Below are positions 1 to 11,497 of a DNA stretch of 64,000 nt, one piece after another. Made by a program: the position numbers and the translations under genes. The notes under the pieces are model-generated. The model did no database searches, had not been told where the DNA came from, and saw only the letters and a list, made by a program, of their open reading frames with translations. Numbering within the stretch: the stretch's first letter is position 1; every line of letters begins with the position of its first letter. The DNA comes from Monocercomonoides exilis (taxonomy: Eukaryota > Preaxostyla > Oxymonadida > Polymastigidae): NCBI GenBank assembly GCA_001643675.2, contig LSRY02000028.1:806001-870000 (forward strand). The letters run 5' to 3'.

Positions 1-3000
1 GTTTTTCTCCTTTTCCAATGCTTCTGCTTTGCTCGTTGTCTCTTTGATTTTCTCTCTTAACTCTCCAGTTTTCTGTGTGAAATCTCGCACACTCATCTTC
101 AGCTCTTCTATTTCTTTCTCTTTCTCTTTCTCCTTCACCGCTCTTTCCTTCTCCCTCTTCTCTCTCTCCTCTTCTTCCTCTTCTGCTTTCCTCCTCCTTT
201 CCTCCTCTCTCTTCCTGTTCAGTTCGCCTTGCTCGATCCGCAGCCTCTGCTCCTTCGCCAAGTTCATCGAAATCCTCTCAAATATCTGCGAAGACTGCGC
301 ATCGACTGCACACACATCTGAAAAGAGACTCGAAAGAAGCAGAAGGAGAGGGAATGGGTCAAATACAGAGGAGAGGGAGGATATGAAGGAGGACAAGTGA
401 GAAGACAGTGGCACTGATGAAGAAGAGGATGAAGTGGAAGAAGAAGAAGAAGAAGAAGATGATGATGATGATGATGAAACATGAGGAGAAGATGATTTGA
501 ATGGAGAAGAAGAGAGAGACATTGTGTGATGTGGTGAAGCAGACAAAGATGTGCGTGAGTGAGAAGTGTATGTGATGGGAAGAGTCTGTTGGACAGTGGA
601 ATTGAAAGCAGAAAGAACAGAAGGTGATTGGTGAAGCAAATAAGGCGAAGAGAAAGAATAAGAAGAAGAAGAAGAAGAAGAAGAAGAGGATGAAGCAGAA
701 GGACTTCCACCAGAAACAAGATGAGAAGCAGAGCGCATCGAAAGATTGGCTGGCTGTTTTGGAGAAGGCTGAGCATTGCGAGTGGGTGTGAGGCTGCTGT
801 TTTGCATGTATCTGCTCCAACGCGAAGTCAAATGCTGCGCCTTCAGAGCAGACGGGAGGTTTGCTGCAAGCTGACTGCGAGAGAGAAGACTTCGGCTTGC
901 TTCGTCTTTTGCTCTTTCTCGCTCTCTTTCTTTGATTCTGAATGCCTCTTCCACTTCGTCCATTGCCTCCTTCACATTCACATCATCATTGAAATCATCA
1001 TCGTCGTCGTCTTCATCGTCTTCATCAATGTTCTCAAACAAGTCTTCACTCTCATCTTCCAAGTCATACACAAACGGCAGCGGCGTCAGCGTTGGGCTGA
1101 CCTTCGCTTCATACAAACTGTACTTGCCTTTCTCTTCTCTGTACCTTCCATCAAAATAGCTGTCCTTATCATCATATTCTTCCCCATTCTCTCCTTTTTG
1201 TCTTCTTTCTCTATCCATCTCCCTTTCTCTCATAAAGTCTCTTTCTCTTTGCAACCTTCTTCTTCCTCTCAGCTTCTCCGGAACAGCCAACGTTGCTGGC
1301 AGCATCGGTGCTGTCTCCTTGTTCGCCTCCTTCGCCTTCAGCCAGCGCTTCGTCTCTGCATTCAGCAGGAGAAGAGGATTTTGTGTGGTTTTGAAGGGGA
1401 TGAAGGGAGCAGAAGATCTGAGGGTGGAGTAAGTGGATGTGGCTGTGGCAGTTGCTATGGCTGGTGTGAATGTCGAAGAGAAAGGCAGATGAGATGTTTG
1501 TGGGGTGGACAGGATAGAAGAAGAAGTGTCTGCATTGCGAGTGGAAGAAGAGGGAGAGGCAGAAACAGAAGAAGAAGAAGAAGAAGAAGGTGAAGAAGAA
1601 GTTAAAGATGGATTGGAGTCGAAGTGAATGGTGGAAGGAAGAGGAAGCGGAGGAAGGATCGGAGGAAGAGGAGATGGCTGCACAATGTTTGAAGATAAAC
1701 CAAGCTGATCTGTCAGTCTATTTGGCATCTGCATACGAGCATTAGGAGTTGAAGCATAAGCAGCAGAAGCATCAGTAGCAGCAGAAGAAGAAGAAGAAGC
1801 AGAAGGTGATGCATACGCGGAAGCGAAAGAACCAGCAAATCCTGTTCTCATCCCTCTTCCATCACTTCCAATGCTTCCAGTTCCACCAGCCTTTGCCACC
1901 AGAGCCGCAGTGGCTGGTGTCAGTCCGCCGAGTTCTTCGCCCAGTGGAGACAGCACATTCCCTGCATGCACTGCCCCCAGCACGTAGCAGTCGTAGAAGC
2001 CCAGCGCCTCCTTCGCCATTTGCATCATGATGTTCCCATACTCCTCCTCATAGCTGTCGCACTGGAGAGATTTTAACACAAGCTCTTGCTTCAGCGCTGA
2101 GATGCGGGATTTCGCACGCCGCTTCAGACGCTTCAGGAACTGCGGGTGCTGCGAGGTGAAGATCTGCTTCTGAGTGTGGAAGATCTCCCGGTTCTTCTGC
2201 TTGATCTGGTCAGACAGTGTTCCAATTCTGAATTGTTGATAAAATTAAATAAATGGGGAGAAAAAATGATTAATTTAATGAAAAGAATAATAAAATGAAT
2301 AAATTCATATAAAAAATTGTTTTTATTCAAAAAAGTTGCTTCAATTAAAAAAAAATCAGAAAAAAACAATAACACACTTCATCTGCAATTCATCAATTGT
2401 ATCCTTCAACCGTTTGTTCTCCCTTTTCTCATCATTCACCTTCTCAATCATCAGCTTCTTCTCCCTCTCTCTTTCTCTTTCCTTGCTGCTCTCTTTGTCT
2501 TTAAACAACGCCATCTCCTTCTCCTTCTGCTTTGCAAAGTTGTTCGCTTCTTTCTGTGCATTTTCAATCAGCTTCTTCGCTTCTTCCTCTTTCGCTTCTT
2601 GTGCTCTGAGCATTCTTTCTCTCTCTCTTTCGTATTCTGCCTTCATCCTCTCCCTCTCTTTCCTCTCCTTCTCCACCACCATCTCCATCTCTTCCTTCAT
2701 ATTCTCCATTTGCGTGCTCCATTCCTCCTCCTTCAGCTTCATCTGCATCTTCCTCGTCTTCTCCTTCAACTCTTCAGCTTCTCTGTAGTTCCTCTCTCTC
2801 TCCTTCTCCTTCTCCTTCATCGCCATCTCCCTCTGCAGCTTCTCTTCTGCATTCTTCTTCCTCACCTCATTCAGCTTGTCCATTAATTCGTTAATCCTCT
2901 TCTCCCTCTCCATCAGCTCCCTCTCGAACTGCTGCTCAATCACACCCACTTCGCTCTTCAACGACGCACTCAGCTCTTTCTTCCTCTGCTCCTCCCTCCT

Positions 3001-5432
3001 CTCCAGCTCCTCCCTCATCGTCTCTATCACCCGGCTGGCTTCCTCTTCCTTCTCCTTCTCTTCCTCCTTCATCTGCTCAATCACCCTCTCCAGCTCACTC
3101 AGCCTCAGCTCGTATTCTTTCCTCCTCTCCTTCTCTTCCATCTCATACATCTTCCTCACTTCTTCCTCTTTGCTCTTCAGCTCGCTCTCTTTCCTTCGCC
3201 TCTCTTCAATCAGCTTCTCGTTCGTCTCAAACACTTCCCTTCTCCACACCTCTGCCTGATACACCATCGCATCGTTTGTCTCCTTCTCCTTCTCTTCTTC
3301 CCTCCGCTTCATCGTCTCCTTCAGCTTCTCCATCTCCTTCCGTATCTCCTTCGCTTCCTCTTCCTTTTCGGCTATCTTTTGCGAAAAGCTGTGCAGTTTC
3401 TCTTTGTCCTTCTCTCTTTCTCTCTCTTCTTCTCTCTTCTTCTCCTTCAGCTCTGCCACATCATTCATCAGAACCCTTCTCTTTTCCTTTTCTTCTTCGT
3501 TCTCCTTCTTCTTCTCCTTCAGCATCTTCTCCAGCTCTTCGATCCTTTCCTTCATGTTCTTTGCTTCTCTTTTGCTTTCTCTCTCTTTCCTCTCTCTCTT
3601 CTCTGCCTCTTCTCTTCTTTCTTCTTCTAAATCACTCAGCATTTTCTTCAATTCCGCCATCTTTTTCTTCCCACTTTCGATTTCTTCTTTGTGTTTCCTT
3701 TTGATTTTCTCGTATTCCTCCTCTTTCTCTCTCTCCATCTTCATCTTCTCCTCCTCCATCAACAATATCCTTTCGTTCATCTTGTCATCATTTGCTTCTT
3801 CATCCCCCATCTTTCTTCTTCCTTCTTCTTCCTTCTTCTTTATTCGCAGGTATATTTCTTTGAATTCTCCTTCTGTCGCCTTCAATTTCTCCTTCATCCT
3901 TTCCACTTCTTCTTCTTTCCCTTTCATTTCTGCCTCTTTTATCGATTTTTCACTCAATAAATTCCTCAATTGTTCGTTCAATGCATTCAATTGCCTATTC
4001 AAATGCTCTTCTTCCTCTTCCTCATCATCTTCATCATCACCTTCTTCTTCTTCTTCTTCCTCCACCTTCTTTTCTTCTTCCTTTGCTTCAGTTTCTGTCT
4101 CTCTTTTCATTTTTTCTGTGTCTTTTGTGTATTTCCCTTCGTTCTTCTCTGCTTCTTCACTTTTGTTGAGAAGCAATAAAATCGTTCTATTCATCTTCTT
4201 CATCTCGCTTTTTCTGCTTCTTCGCATTTCTTTTCGAAGTTTTGCTTTTTCTTCTTCCTCTTCTTCTTTCTTCAGAATCTTCAGCTGAAGTTCTTCTATT
4301 TCTTGTCGAAGTATTTTCGCTTCTTCTGCATTTTTACTTCTGTTGAGAGAAAAACAAAAATATTATTATGAAATAAATAAATTTGATTAAAAAGAATGAA
4401 AAGTCTATCTTTGAAGCTTTTTGCCAAACTTTTCATCATTTAATTGCTGCATATGGCTCATTTCTTCTCTGTCATAGGCTCCTTCCTTTGAATCTTGGAG
4501 CCTCTGCAGTTCATTGATCTTCATTTGAGCTTCATTATTTTTAGACTGTAAAGCTTGATACATTGCTGCCCATTCAGCTTCTTTTTCTGCTATTTCTTCG
4601 CTCAACCTTTCTTTTTGTCGCTTTTCCATTCTAAGTGCATCACTTGTTTGCAGAAGCTGCTTTTGAATATTGGTAAATTCTTTGTTCATTTGAGAAATTC
4701 TTTCTTCGTTTTTTACAGATAAAGGCTGAACAACTTTTAATTGCTCTTGTAATGTTTCAAGTTCAATCTTTAGTCTTACGTTTTGCTCCTTGAGATTTTC
4801 ATTATCTTCCATGCTTTCGTGAACAATTTCTTTCTGAATATTATTTTTTTTAAAAAAATTATATATATATTTTCAAAAAACATATAATTATCAAAAGTGC
4901 AAGATTTTATATGATCAGAATGTCAAACTTCTTTGATGCCTTGTTTTCGTTCCAGAAGAGCTTGCTTTAAACGATTGTTTTCTTCCATAATTGAATCAAC
5001 TCTTTTATTTGTGTTTATGAGTTCGATTCTGAGATCTGACTGAATTTGCTCTTCCCTTTTCATTTTTTGTCTATAAACCTCAGATTGCATTCTCTGTTCG
5101 TTTTGCGATTGTATTAAATCGGAAAGGTTCTTTTTAATATCTCTTTTATATTGGCGAATTTCCTCTTCATGTTTTCCAACAAGATCAGCAACATTTGACA
5201 TATGTTTTGCTTTTAACCGGTCAACCTCAGCTTCTGAACTCTTTTCTTGAACTTCTAATTGCGATTTTAACTCGCTAATAGAAGCTTTTAATTCTGCAAT
5301 CTCAGTCAATCTTTCCTGAAGTTCAGAAGTTGTTTGTTGAGAAATTCTACGTTGCTCGGCAAGTTCTGCTAGAATTTGAGCATATTGCAAATTTGTTTGA
5401 TTTGAAGATTGCCTTGATATGCTCAGAGACAT
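1..5432 (-). CDS. Giant coiled-coil protein, 3' end outside window
   Basis: The gene starts at the ATG at 5432 and reads leftwards off the window. Four exons keep frame: 5432-4929, 4833-4430, 4339-2378 and 2227-<1, giving at least 1699 residues. Introns begin GTTTGA, GTTTGG and GTGTGT and end in CAG. The first ~1,000 residues are almost uninterrupted heptad-like Glu/Lys/Leu coiled coil. Exon 4 opens with a basic segment (FLKRLKRRAKSR), then a short less-charged stretch, then Ser/Pro-rich low complexity, an acidic patch, and coiled coil again at the window edge. I recognise no catalytic domain. The shape suits a cytoskeletal, basal-body or Golgi-tether scaffold, but coiled coils are too degenerate to name one. 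The long Ser/Leu/Phe-rich frames on the opposite strand are shadows of it. Confidence 0.8.
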
Positions 5433-5899
5433 TTTGTATTTTTTCTTACCCTTTATTCAATTATTAACATTTTTGATTTCACCAAACAAGACAAAATTTG
5501 AGAGTGAAGATAATGAAAGAATAAGAAAAAAATATTCATCGTAAAAATAGTTAGTGCCTGATTGAAAATTCTATCTCCACTTTTTATTTATTTATTTTTT
5601 TTTTCTCCAAAAAACAATTGATGGATTGTGAAAAAAACGTGTAACTTCCAATAATTTGTGTTGAAAAAAAGTTTCGGTCATGAATTTGAAACAAACCTGG
5701 TTTTTATGAAATTATTCGATTCTTTATGTGAAAATAATTTTTCCATATTTTTTCTAAAAATACACGTATCTTTGAAAAATAATGATTAATTCAAAGCAAA
5801 ACGACTGGAAATGAAAACAATGAAGTGTGTTTTTTTAGTACTTTTAAAAAGAAACAAAATAACCTCAATTATTTCACTTGGTGAAAATTTTTTCAAATT
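5433..5899. other. AT-rich spacer
   Basis: This spacer lies between the coiled-coil gene start and the end of the decayed gene. It should hold the promoter of the coiled-coil gene. No convincing coding sequence or structured element was seen. Confidence 0.5.
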
Positions 5900-7143
5900 T
5901 ACTTCTTTCTGTTTGATGGCACAACCAGTCTTCAAAAAATTCACATCACTCTTCTTCCTTCTTTTCTTATACCTCCACTTTCATCTCTTTTCTCGATACT
6001 TCTTCCGTTTCACAATCCCACACTTCATTCGATCGCTTTGAAAAATTCAGAAATGATATCAATTATTCAAATGTCATTCTTTCATTCTACGTTGGCTGCT
6101 TAATCCCCTCCAAAACAGCATCAACAGCACCTCCCTTCAACAGCTTATCAACTTTCACGAATCTTCTCTCTGCTGAATTTATCATTGGATAAGTGCACCA
6201 GTTACTAATTCCACTGCTATTATACTTAGCTGCTCGAACTACACAGGAATTCTACTTAAAATCTCAACAAATTCTTCATTTCTCAATCAACAACAGTGAA
6301 AATAAATCTCAAATGTTTGGATCCATCTCCTGATTATCATTGCTTCGTCAAGTTCTTTCACTTCATTTGTTTCTTTTCTTTTCCAATTCACGCACTTTGT
6401 CAGCTCTTCCAGTTCTGTTGTTGCCTCTCTCGCAAAATGCAGCTCATCCAAAATCACTTCTTCAAAACTATTGTCGTTGATTAGTCTGTTTATTGAAAAC
6501 TGCCAAGCGCATTGATAAGCCAGTTGTGTACGATTGTGATGTTCCTGATGATGTTTGATGATTTCTGTGATCTCAGACAAATACAGGTATTTTTCAAGAT
6601 CCTTGTGAGAAAATAAGAGAGAGAGAGAATCCAATCTCTTTAAAAATGAAACAGACTCATTCACACATATCCAACATTGCTCAGTGCCACCAAAGCCATT
6701 TCCACTTCTTTTTGAACTTCCTCGTTTTTCTCCCTCTTCAATCCAACTTTCAGAAGACAAGACACGCAAATCGATTTCAATTCATCTGAAATGATCGATA
6801 AATTCAGCAAAGCGAAGCATTCACAAAGCTCAATGAGTGACTTTTCATTCTTTTCTTCTTTTTTCTTTTCTTCATCAACAATCATCTTCTCAAATCTTTT
6901 GCCCAATGAAATAAATCCAAAACTTAAATTTCTTGTATGTTTCAATATTTGAAAACATTCAAAACGCTTCAAAATTTTGAGAACAACACCCACTGATATT
7001 TTCTGTTCATCAATCAATTTACCCAATTCACGAACTGCTCAATATGAAAATGGATCTGAGTTCTTCTTTTCCAATATTTTACTCAATCTATTCGCTTCGA
7101 GATTTTTGTTTCTATTATCTTTTTGTGTGGAGCTTGACTTCAT
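5900..7143 (-). pseudogene. Decayed helical-repeat family gene (oxymonad-expanded family)
   Basis: Conserved blocks run in order on the minus strand: RFEKMIVDEEKKKEE, EVEMALVALSNVGY, EITEIIKHHQEHHNRTQLAY, ELEELTKCV, LRNEEFVEIL, then KVDKLLKGGAVDAVLEG. The likely start is the ATG at 7143. The frame is broken by TGA at 7041-7039 and a stop at ~6287, followed by a frame change near 6240 and further stops to ~5930. An ancestral intron is still visible at 6666-6602 (GTGTGA...CACAAG) and restores the frame between SNVGY and DLEKYLYL. From memory these blocks match a large paralogous family in Monocercomonoides-like oxymonads, of unknown function and with an armadillo/HEAT-like helical look. That recollection needs a database check. 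The left boundary is approximate. Confidence 0.72.
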
Positions 7144-8088
7144 AAAATAATTCTTAAATAGAAAACAAAGAAGAAAATCAATTAAAAAGGATTCAAATGC
7201 AATTATAATTACAGAACTGAACACTTTGTTTTTTCATTCATCTCCTGTTATTTTGAAGAAGAATTTGTAATATGAAATTTCAATTTCGAATTTTGAACAA
7301 AATGCTTCCATTCTTTGAAATGAAAATACAAATCAAACGAAATCTCTGAAAATAACTAATTTCCTTTGTGTGCAAACCGTGTATTTTTAATCCACCGGTA
7401 TTTGCGTTCCAACACAAATATTTCATGAAAAAATTACAAGTAACTTGATCATTTTCAGAAAAATAGCATTGGCTCAAACTGCAGGAATGATTTAATGAAG
7501 AAATTATTCACAGAAAAACATACAAAACAAGAATAATGTTTAGGATATTTAATTTTCTTCGTCACTATTGTATTTTGAATGAAATCAAAACTGAACAAAA
7601 TTTGCTCAAAAATGATGGATTTACAAAGAAGGAATATAGAACAACTATTATTCTTTGAAGTTGATCACTTCAATTAAAAAAGCTGCTTAAGAAAGATTAA
7701 AATTAAATAATTATCACAGATACAATATTTGAAATAATGGTGAAATGTCAATAAACTTATTCTTATAAATTCTCATTCTATAATTTTCCGTAGCATTACA
7801 ACATTCTCCCTTCAAAATTTTTATCATAAATTTAATACTTTCCTTCAGAACACAAATAGTGATGTATCATTCAAATTTTTCAATTTTGAATTCATCAAAT
7901 GTTCAACTTAAACATTTTTTTTTTAAAAATTTTTATAATAAAAAAATTTTTTAACTCTTTTATTTCAAAAAAATTTTCATCAATTTATTTTATTTTTTTT
8001 ATTATTGAAATAAATCAAAAAAATTAAAACCTATTCATGAAACGAAAAAATTACTCACCAAATGCTCAAAGACATTGGTATAAAACAT
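7144..8088. other. AT-rich spacer
   Basis: This stretch has very low GC with A/T runs. A 65-codon open frame on the minus strand (7280-7477) shows no domain, so I do not call it a gene. The right end should hold the 3' UTR of the protease gene. Confidence 0.5.
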
Positions 8089-8934
8089 TTAGCACTGAAC
8101 CTCTGGGGCATAGGATTGGTTCTCAATTCCGCAGTGGTTTGATCCACGGAGAATCTTGAAGTGTCCTTTCTCTCCCCATGCTGGTCCCCATGAGTTCTGG
8201 CACAACCAGTATGGTGTGTTGTCCTCAACACCCCATCCAACGCACAAGACAGCGTGTCCACCAGCAATTCCACCGGTCTTGTGAACATAGACACCGCTCT
8301 TGTAGTTCATGAAGTCATAGTAGACTGTGAATGCAACTGAAATTGGACCATTTTCATAAAGCTCTTCCATCATTTGTTGGGCATTCAATTTCTTGTATGA
8401 AACAGACTTGTTTCTAACGATGGCTGATCCATTGACGCATTTTGCTGGGCAAGCTGGAACACGTCCGCTTCCTGATTGGTATGGCATGCATTTCTCGGTT
8501 GTGATACCGTGGCTCTTTGTCCATGCCCATGCGTGATCCATGTATCCTCCATTGCATCCCATATCGGTTGTGTCGCACGAAACGAGATCTTGTGGAGACA
8601 TATCTCCGAAGTCGCATCCTTTGATTGAGAGACGGTCACCCATGGTCTCAGCAACTGAGAAAGCCCAGCATGATCCGCATGAAGCTTGGTCACGGACTGG
8701 GAGGATCTTTCCTGGCCATTGTTCGCGGGAATCGAAGTTTTCTGGGAGGGCGTTGTCAAGGTCAAATGAAGTTTCCTCATATTTGGTAACATATGTTCCC
8801 AAGCGAGCGAGGAATTTTGCGCGGGTGATCACTGATGCTGGGTATTCAACAGCAACCCATGTTGATGATGGATCGTTGTTAACTGTTTCGACAATAGATT
8901 CAGCAAGAACTGATGCAAACAATAAGAAAAACAT
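8089..8934 (-). CDS. Cathepsin B-like papain-family cysteine protease
   Basis: This single-exon gene encodes 281 residues. I chose the ATG at 8934 because it places a hydrophobic signal peptide (MFFLLFASVLA) at the N-terminus; the frame stays open 21 codons upstream. A short propeptide is followed by the mature C1A protease. The catalytic set is complete: Gln83 (oxyanion hole), Cys89 in CGSCWAFS, His227 in GGHAVLCVGWG and Asn247 in QNSWG. The CxxxDMGCNGG region resembles cathepsin B, but the region after MPYQSGSG is short and lacks the His-His occluding loop of animal cathepsin B. That should make it an endopeptidase without strong dipeptidyl-carboxypeptidase activity, as in other metamonad cathepsin B-like enzymes. 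It likely acts in lysosome-like vacuoles or is secreted, digesting phagocytosed protein. Confidence 0.95.
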   Translation of the reverse strand: MFFLLFASVLAESIVETVNNDPSSTWVAVEYPASVITRAKFLARLGTYVTKYEETSFDLDNALPENFDSREQWPGKILPVRDQASCGSCWAFSVAETMGDRLSIKGCDFGDMSPQDLVSCDTTDMGCNGGYMDHAWAWTKSHGITTEKCMPYQSGSGRVPACPAKCVNGSAIVRNKSVSYKKLNAQQMMEELYENGPISVAFTVYYDFMNYKSGVYVHKTGGIAGGHAVLCVGWGVEDNTPYWLCQNSWGPAWGEKGHFKILRGSNHCGIENQSYAPEVQC

Positions 8935-9878
8935 TTTCTTTGTATTTGATGTAACTAAAATATGATTTGTCACAAGCGGAATTTCACTATTGATCAAAAT
9001 AGTTTGTATTGTGGTTAAAATTTAAATGTTGAATATTAAAAATTCAACACTTAACAAATGGATTAATATGAACTGAAATTATATGGAATCTTTTGAATGT
9101 TGTTGTCATGCTATTAATCATTTTCGAAACATTGAAGAATAACTTTTTCCCGAGATTTTTTTTTTGATAAACTCTTTGAATCGATGAAAATACACTTATT
9201 GATCATAAGGTTATTATTTAAAATTAAATTTTTTAACATGTTTATCTCTTTTCTAATTCGCTTTAGCGAAAGTTTTTGATTAAATCATTTGTTTAATATG
9301 AAAAATCATCAACAAAAATCATTCTGAATAAATGAAAAATTTTACAAGTCATCATTGTGCTTAAAAACAATAAAAAAGGTTTTGAAAATGAGTGAAGAAA
9401 AACATTAATCTTGAGAATACAACTTCAGAAATATAAATTTCGAAAATTTGCTTTTATTCGATTTGGTAAAAAAGAAAAATAAAATAAAGATGATAAAAAT
9501 ACATTTTTTTTATTACTTACTTGTAAAACAATGAATGTTCACCACCACAATTAAGTTGATAAAGAAGAAAAGCAAAACCGAGTCTAAAGCTCAATAATTA
9601 GCAAAAAAAGTTGAAATCTTCAAGCCAAAGCTGGCTAAATATACTTGCAGATGCAATCAAAAAGCTGCCGGTTATGCAAACCAAACAGTTAATATGTTAA
9701 AAATTTTTTTGAGTGAATAAGAAAAGCTTAATCCCTTTTCGTTGATACTCAACAACAAAATAAATAGACATTTTTTATTCGTTTTTTTTTTTAATTAATT
9801 ATTAATTTCTATACTTATTCATAACATATGCAGATAACCACACATTATCATTCTCTTTTTTTTTCCTCCTCAAAAAGT
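8935..9878. other. AT-rich spacer
   Basis: This spacer lies upstream of the protease gene and downstream of the CBM20 gene. It is AT-rich with short homopolymer runs. No coding sequence or structured element was recognised. Confidence 0.5.
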
Positions 9879-11415
9879 CTAATGCTTTTTCCCCTTCTTT
9901 TTGCCTTGTTGTTTTGGTGTGGCTGCTTGTTGTGCATGTTTTGCTTTGGGTTTTGCTCCTCGGACATTTGCTTCCTTCTTTTCTTCTTCATGTTCTTCTT
10001 TCACTGTATTTTCTTCTTCTTCTTCTTCTTTCTCCTCTTTCTCCTCTTTCTCCTTTGCTTTTTCTTCTTCCAGCTGACGTTCATTTTCATACTTCATCCT
10101 TTTGGCTTCTTCCTCTTCTTCTTTGCGTTTTCTCATTTCTTCTTTCTCTTTCTCTTCTTTCATCCTTTTTTCTTCCTCTGCTTGTCTCTTCTTTTCTGCT
10201 TCTTTCTCCTTCTCTTCTGCTTTTTCCTTTCTCTCTCTTTCTGCTTCCTCTTCTTTCCTCTTCCTCTCTTCTTCCATTCTCTTCCTCTCTTCTTCTTTTC
10301 TCAATCGTTCTTCTTCCTCTCTCTTCTTCCTCTCCTCTTCCTCCAATCTCTTCTTCTCTTCTTCTCTCTTCTTCCTCTCTTCCTCTAATCTCTTCCTCTC
10401 TTCCTCTCTTTTCTTTTCTTCTTCTCTTCTTCTCTCTTCTTCTCTCTTCTCCTTCTCTTCCTCCAATCTCTTCTTCCTCTCTTCCTCTAATCTCTTCCTC
10501 TCTTCCTCTCTTCTCTTCCTTTCCTCCTCTTCTCTCTTCTCCTCTTCAATTGCTCTCTTCCTCAACTCTTCTTCCTTCTCTCTCAATTCTTCTTTACACC
10601 TCCTTTCTTCTTCTTCCTCCCTTCTTATTTCTTCTTCTCGTCTTTTGTTTTCCTCCTCTTCCAATCTTCTCTTTTCTTCAATTGCTTTCTTTTTCGCTTC
10701 CTCTTCCTTTGATTTATCTTTAGAAATATAATTATTAATTTTCAAATTGTTAGCAACTGTCGCACAAACCTTCTTCAACGTCAAACTTCCAGCCATCTCC
10801 AGAACCATAATTCAATGCTCCTGCATCTAATGAGAATGTTCGCATCCACTATTCCCAAAAAATTAGTTAATTTTTCAATAAACTTTTTCCAAAAAATTTT
10901 TATATAAATCATTTTCAAACATTCCAATTACAATAAATGTTGAGTACGCCATTCTTTGAAAATGAAGGATCTATCCACAATGACCTGTTTGAGCCATCCT
11001 CCCACCACTACAAATTTTAAGATTAAATTTGAAATAAAGTCAGAAATAAGCAAATTACAATAACAATGTCATACTATGCCTTCGGTGAACGCAACAAATT
11101 TATATTCGATTCCAACTCCTTTTGGAAGTGTAATTGCAAAATAATCATTTGATCGAAAACTGTTTGATCCATTCAGCGCTTGCTTTGCTTCAGAAGGATT
11201 CCTTCAGGAAAAATAAATTTTGAGATTTATTCATTAAATAATATTCTTAAAATCTTAAAAATAGATACCAATTCCACAGCGAGTCAACACTTCCAGTTAT
11301 AATAATATCTTTTGTTGGGGCTCCTTGAAGGTAAAAATGTACTAAATCATGAATATCATTAAAATACTTTTAAATGAAGAAAATAACCAACAATAATACC
11401 GTTAATGTTGTTCAT
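9879..11415 (-). CDS. CBM20 starch/glycogen-binding protein with charged coiled-coil tail
   Basis: Six exons keep frame exactly: 11415-11388, 11323-11269, 11201-11075, 11007-10921, 10848-10770 and 10717-9879, giving 404 residues. Residues ~1-105 match a family-20 carbohydrate-binding module: ITGSVDSLWNWNPSEA (the GNxxxLGxW-like element), then LPKGVGIEYKFV and WWEDGSNRSLW, the region that holds the starch-site aromatics. The rest is a Glu/Arg/Lys coiled coil of ~270 residues with a basic Lys-rich end (GKKKGKKH). No amylase, phosphatase or kinase domain is attached. It may tether something to glycogen or starch granules, by analogy with STBD1-type CBM20 adaptors. The introns are 52-72 nt. The start lies 82 bp from the divergent aminotransferase gene. 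Confidence 0.85.
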
Positions 11416-11497
11416 TTTGAATCCTTAGCTGAATGAAATGCAAATGTAATACTCGATCAAAACCAAGAGTTAGAAAATATTAAGTATAATTAAATAA
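11416..11497. promoter_or_regulatory. Short shared divergent promoter region
   Basis: Only 82 bp separate the ATG of the CBM20 gene (-) from the inferred ATG of the aminotransferase gene (+). Both 5' UTRs and both promoters must fit here or overlap the genes. The region is AT-rich, and no named motif is claimed. Confidence 0.45.

Noticed and set aside
3404-4288. Long Ser/Phe/Leu-rich plus-strand open frames opposite the coiled-coil gene
   Set aside because: They are the antisense of Glu/Lys/Arg codons; they have no splice logic or domain and lie fully within exons of the minus-strand gene.
6602-6666. Frame change in the decayed helical-repeat gene read as a frameshift mutation
   Set aside because: Good splice sites (GTGTGA...CACAAG) remove 65 nt and restore the conserved family sequence, so this is a relic intron and not one of the lesions.
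7280-7477. 65-codon minus-strand frame
   Set aside because: No recognisable motif, spacer-like composition and no splice or homology support.
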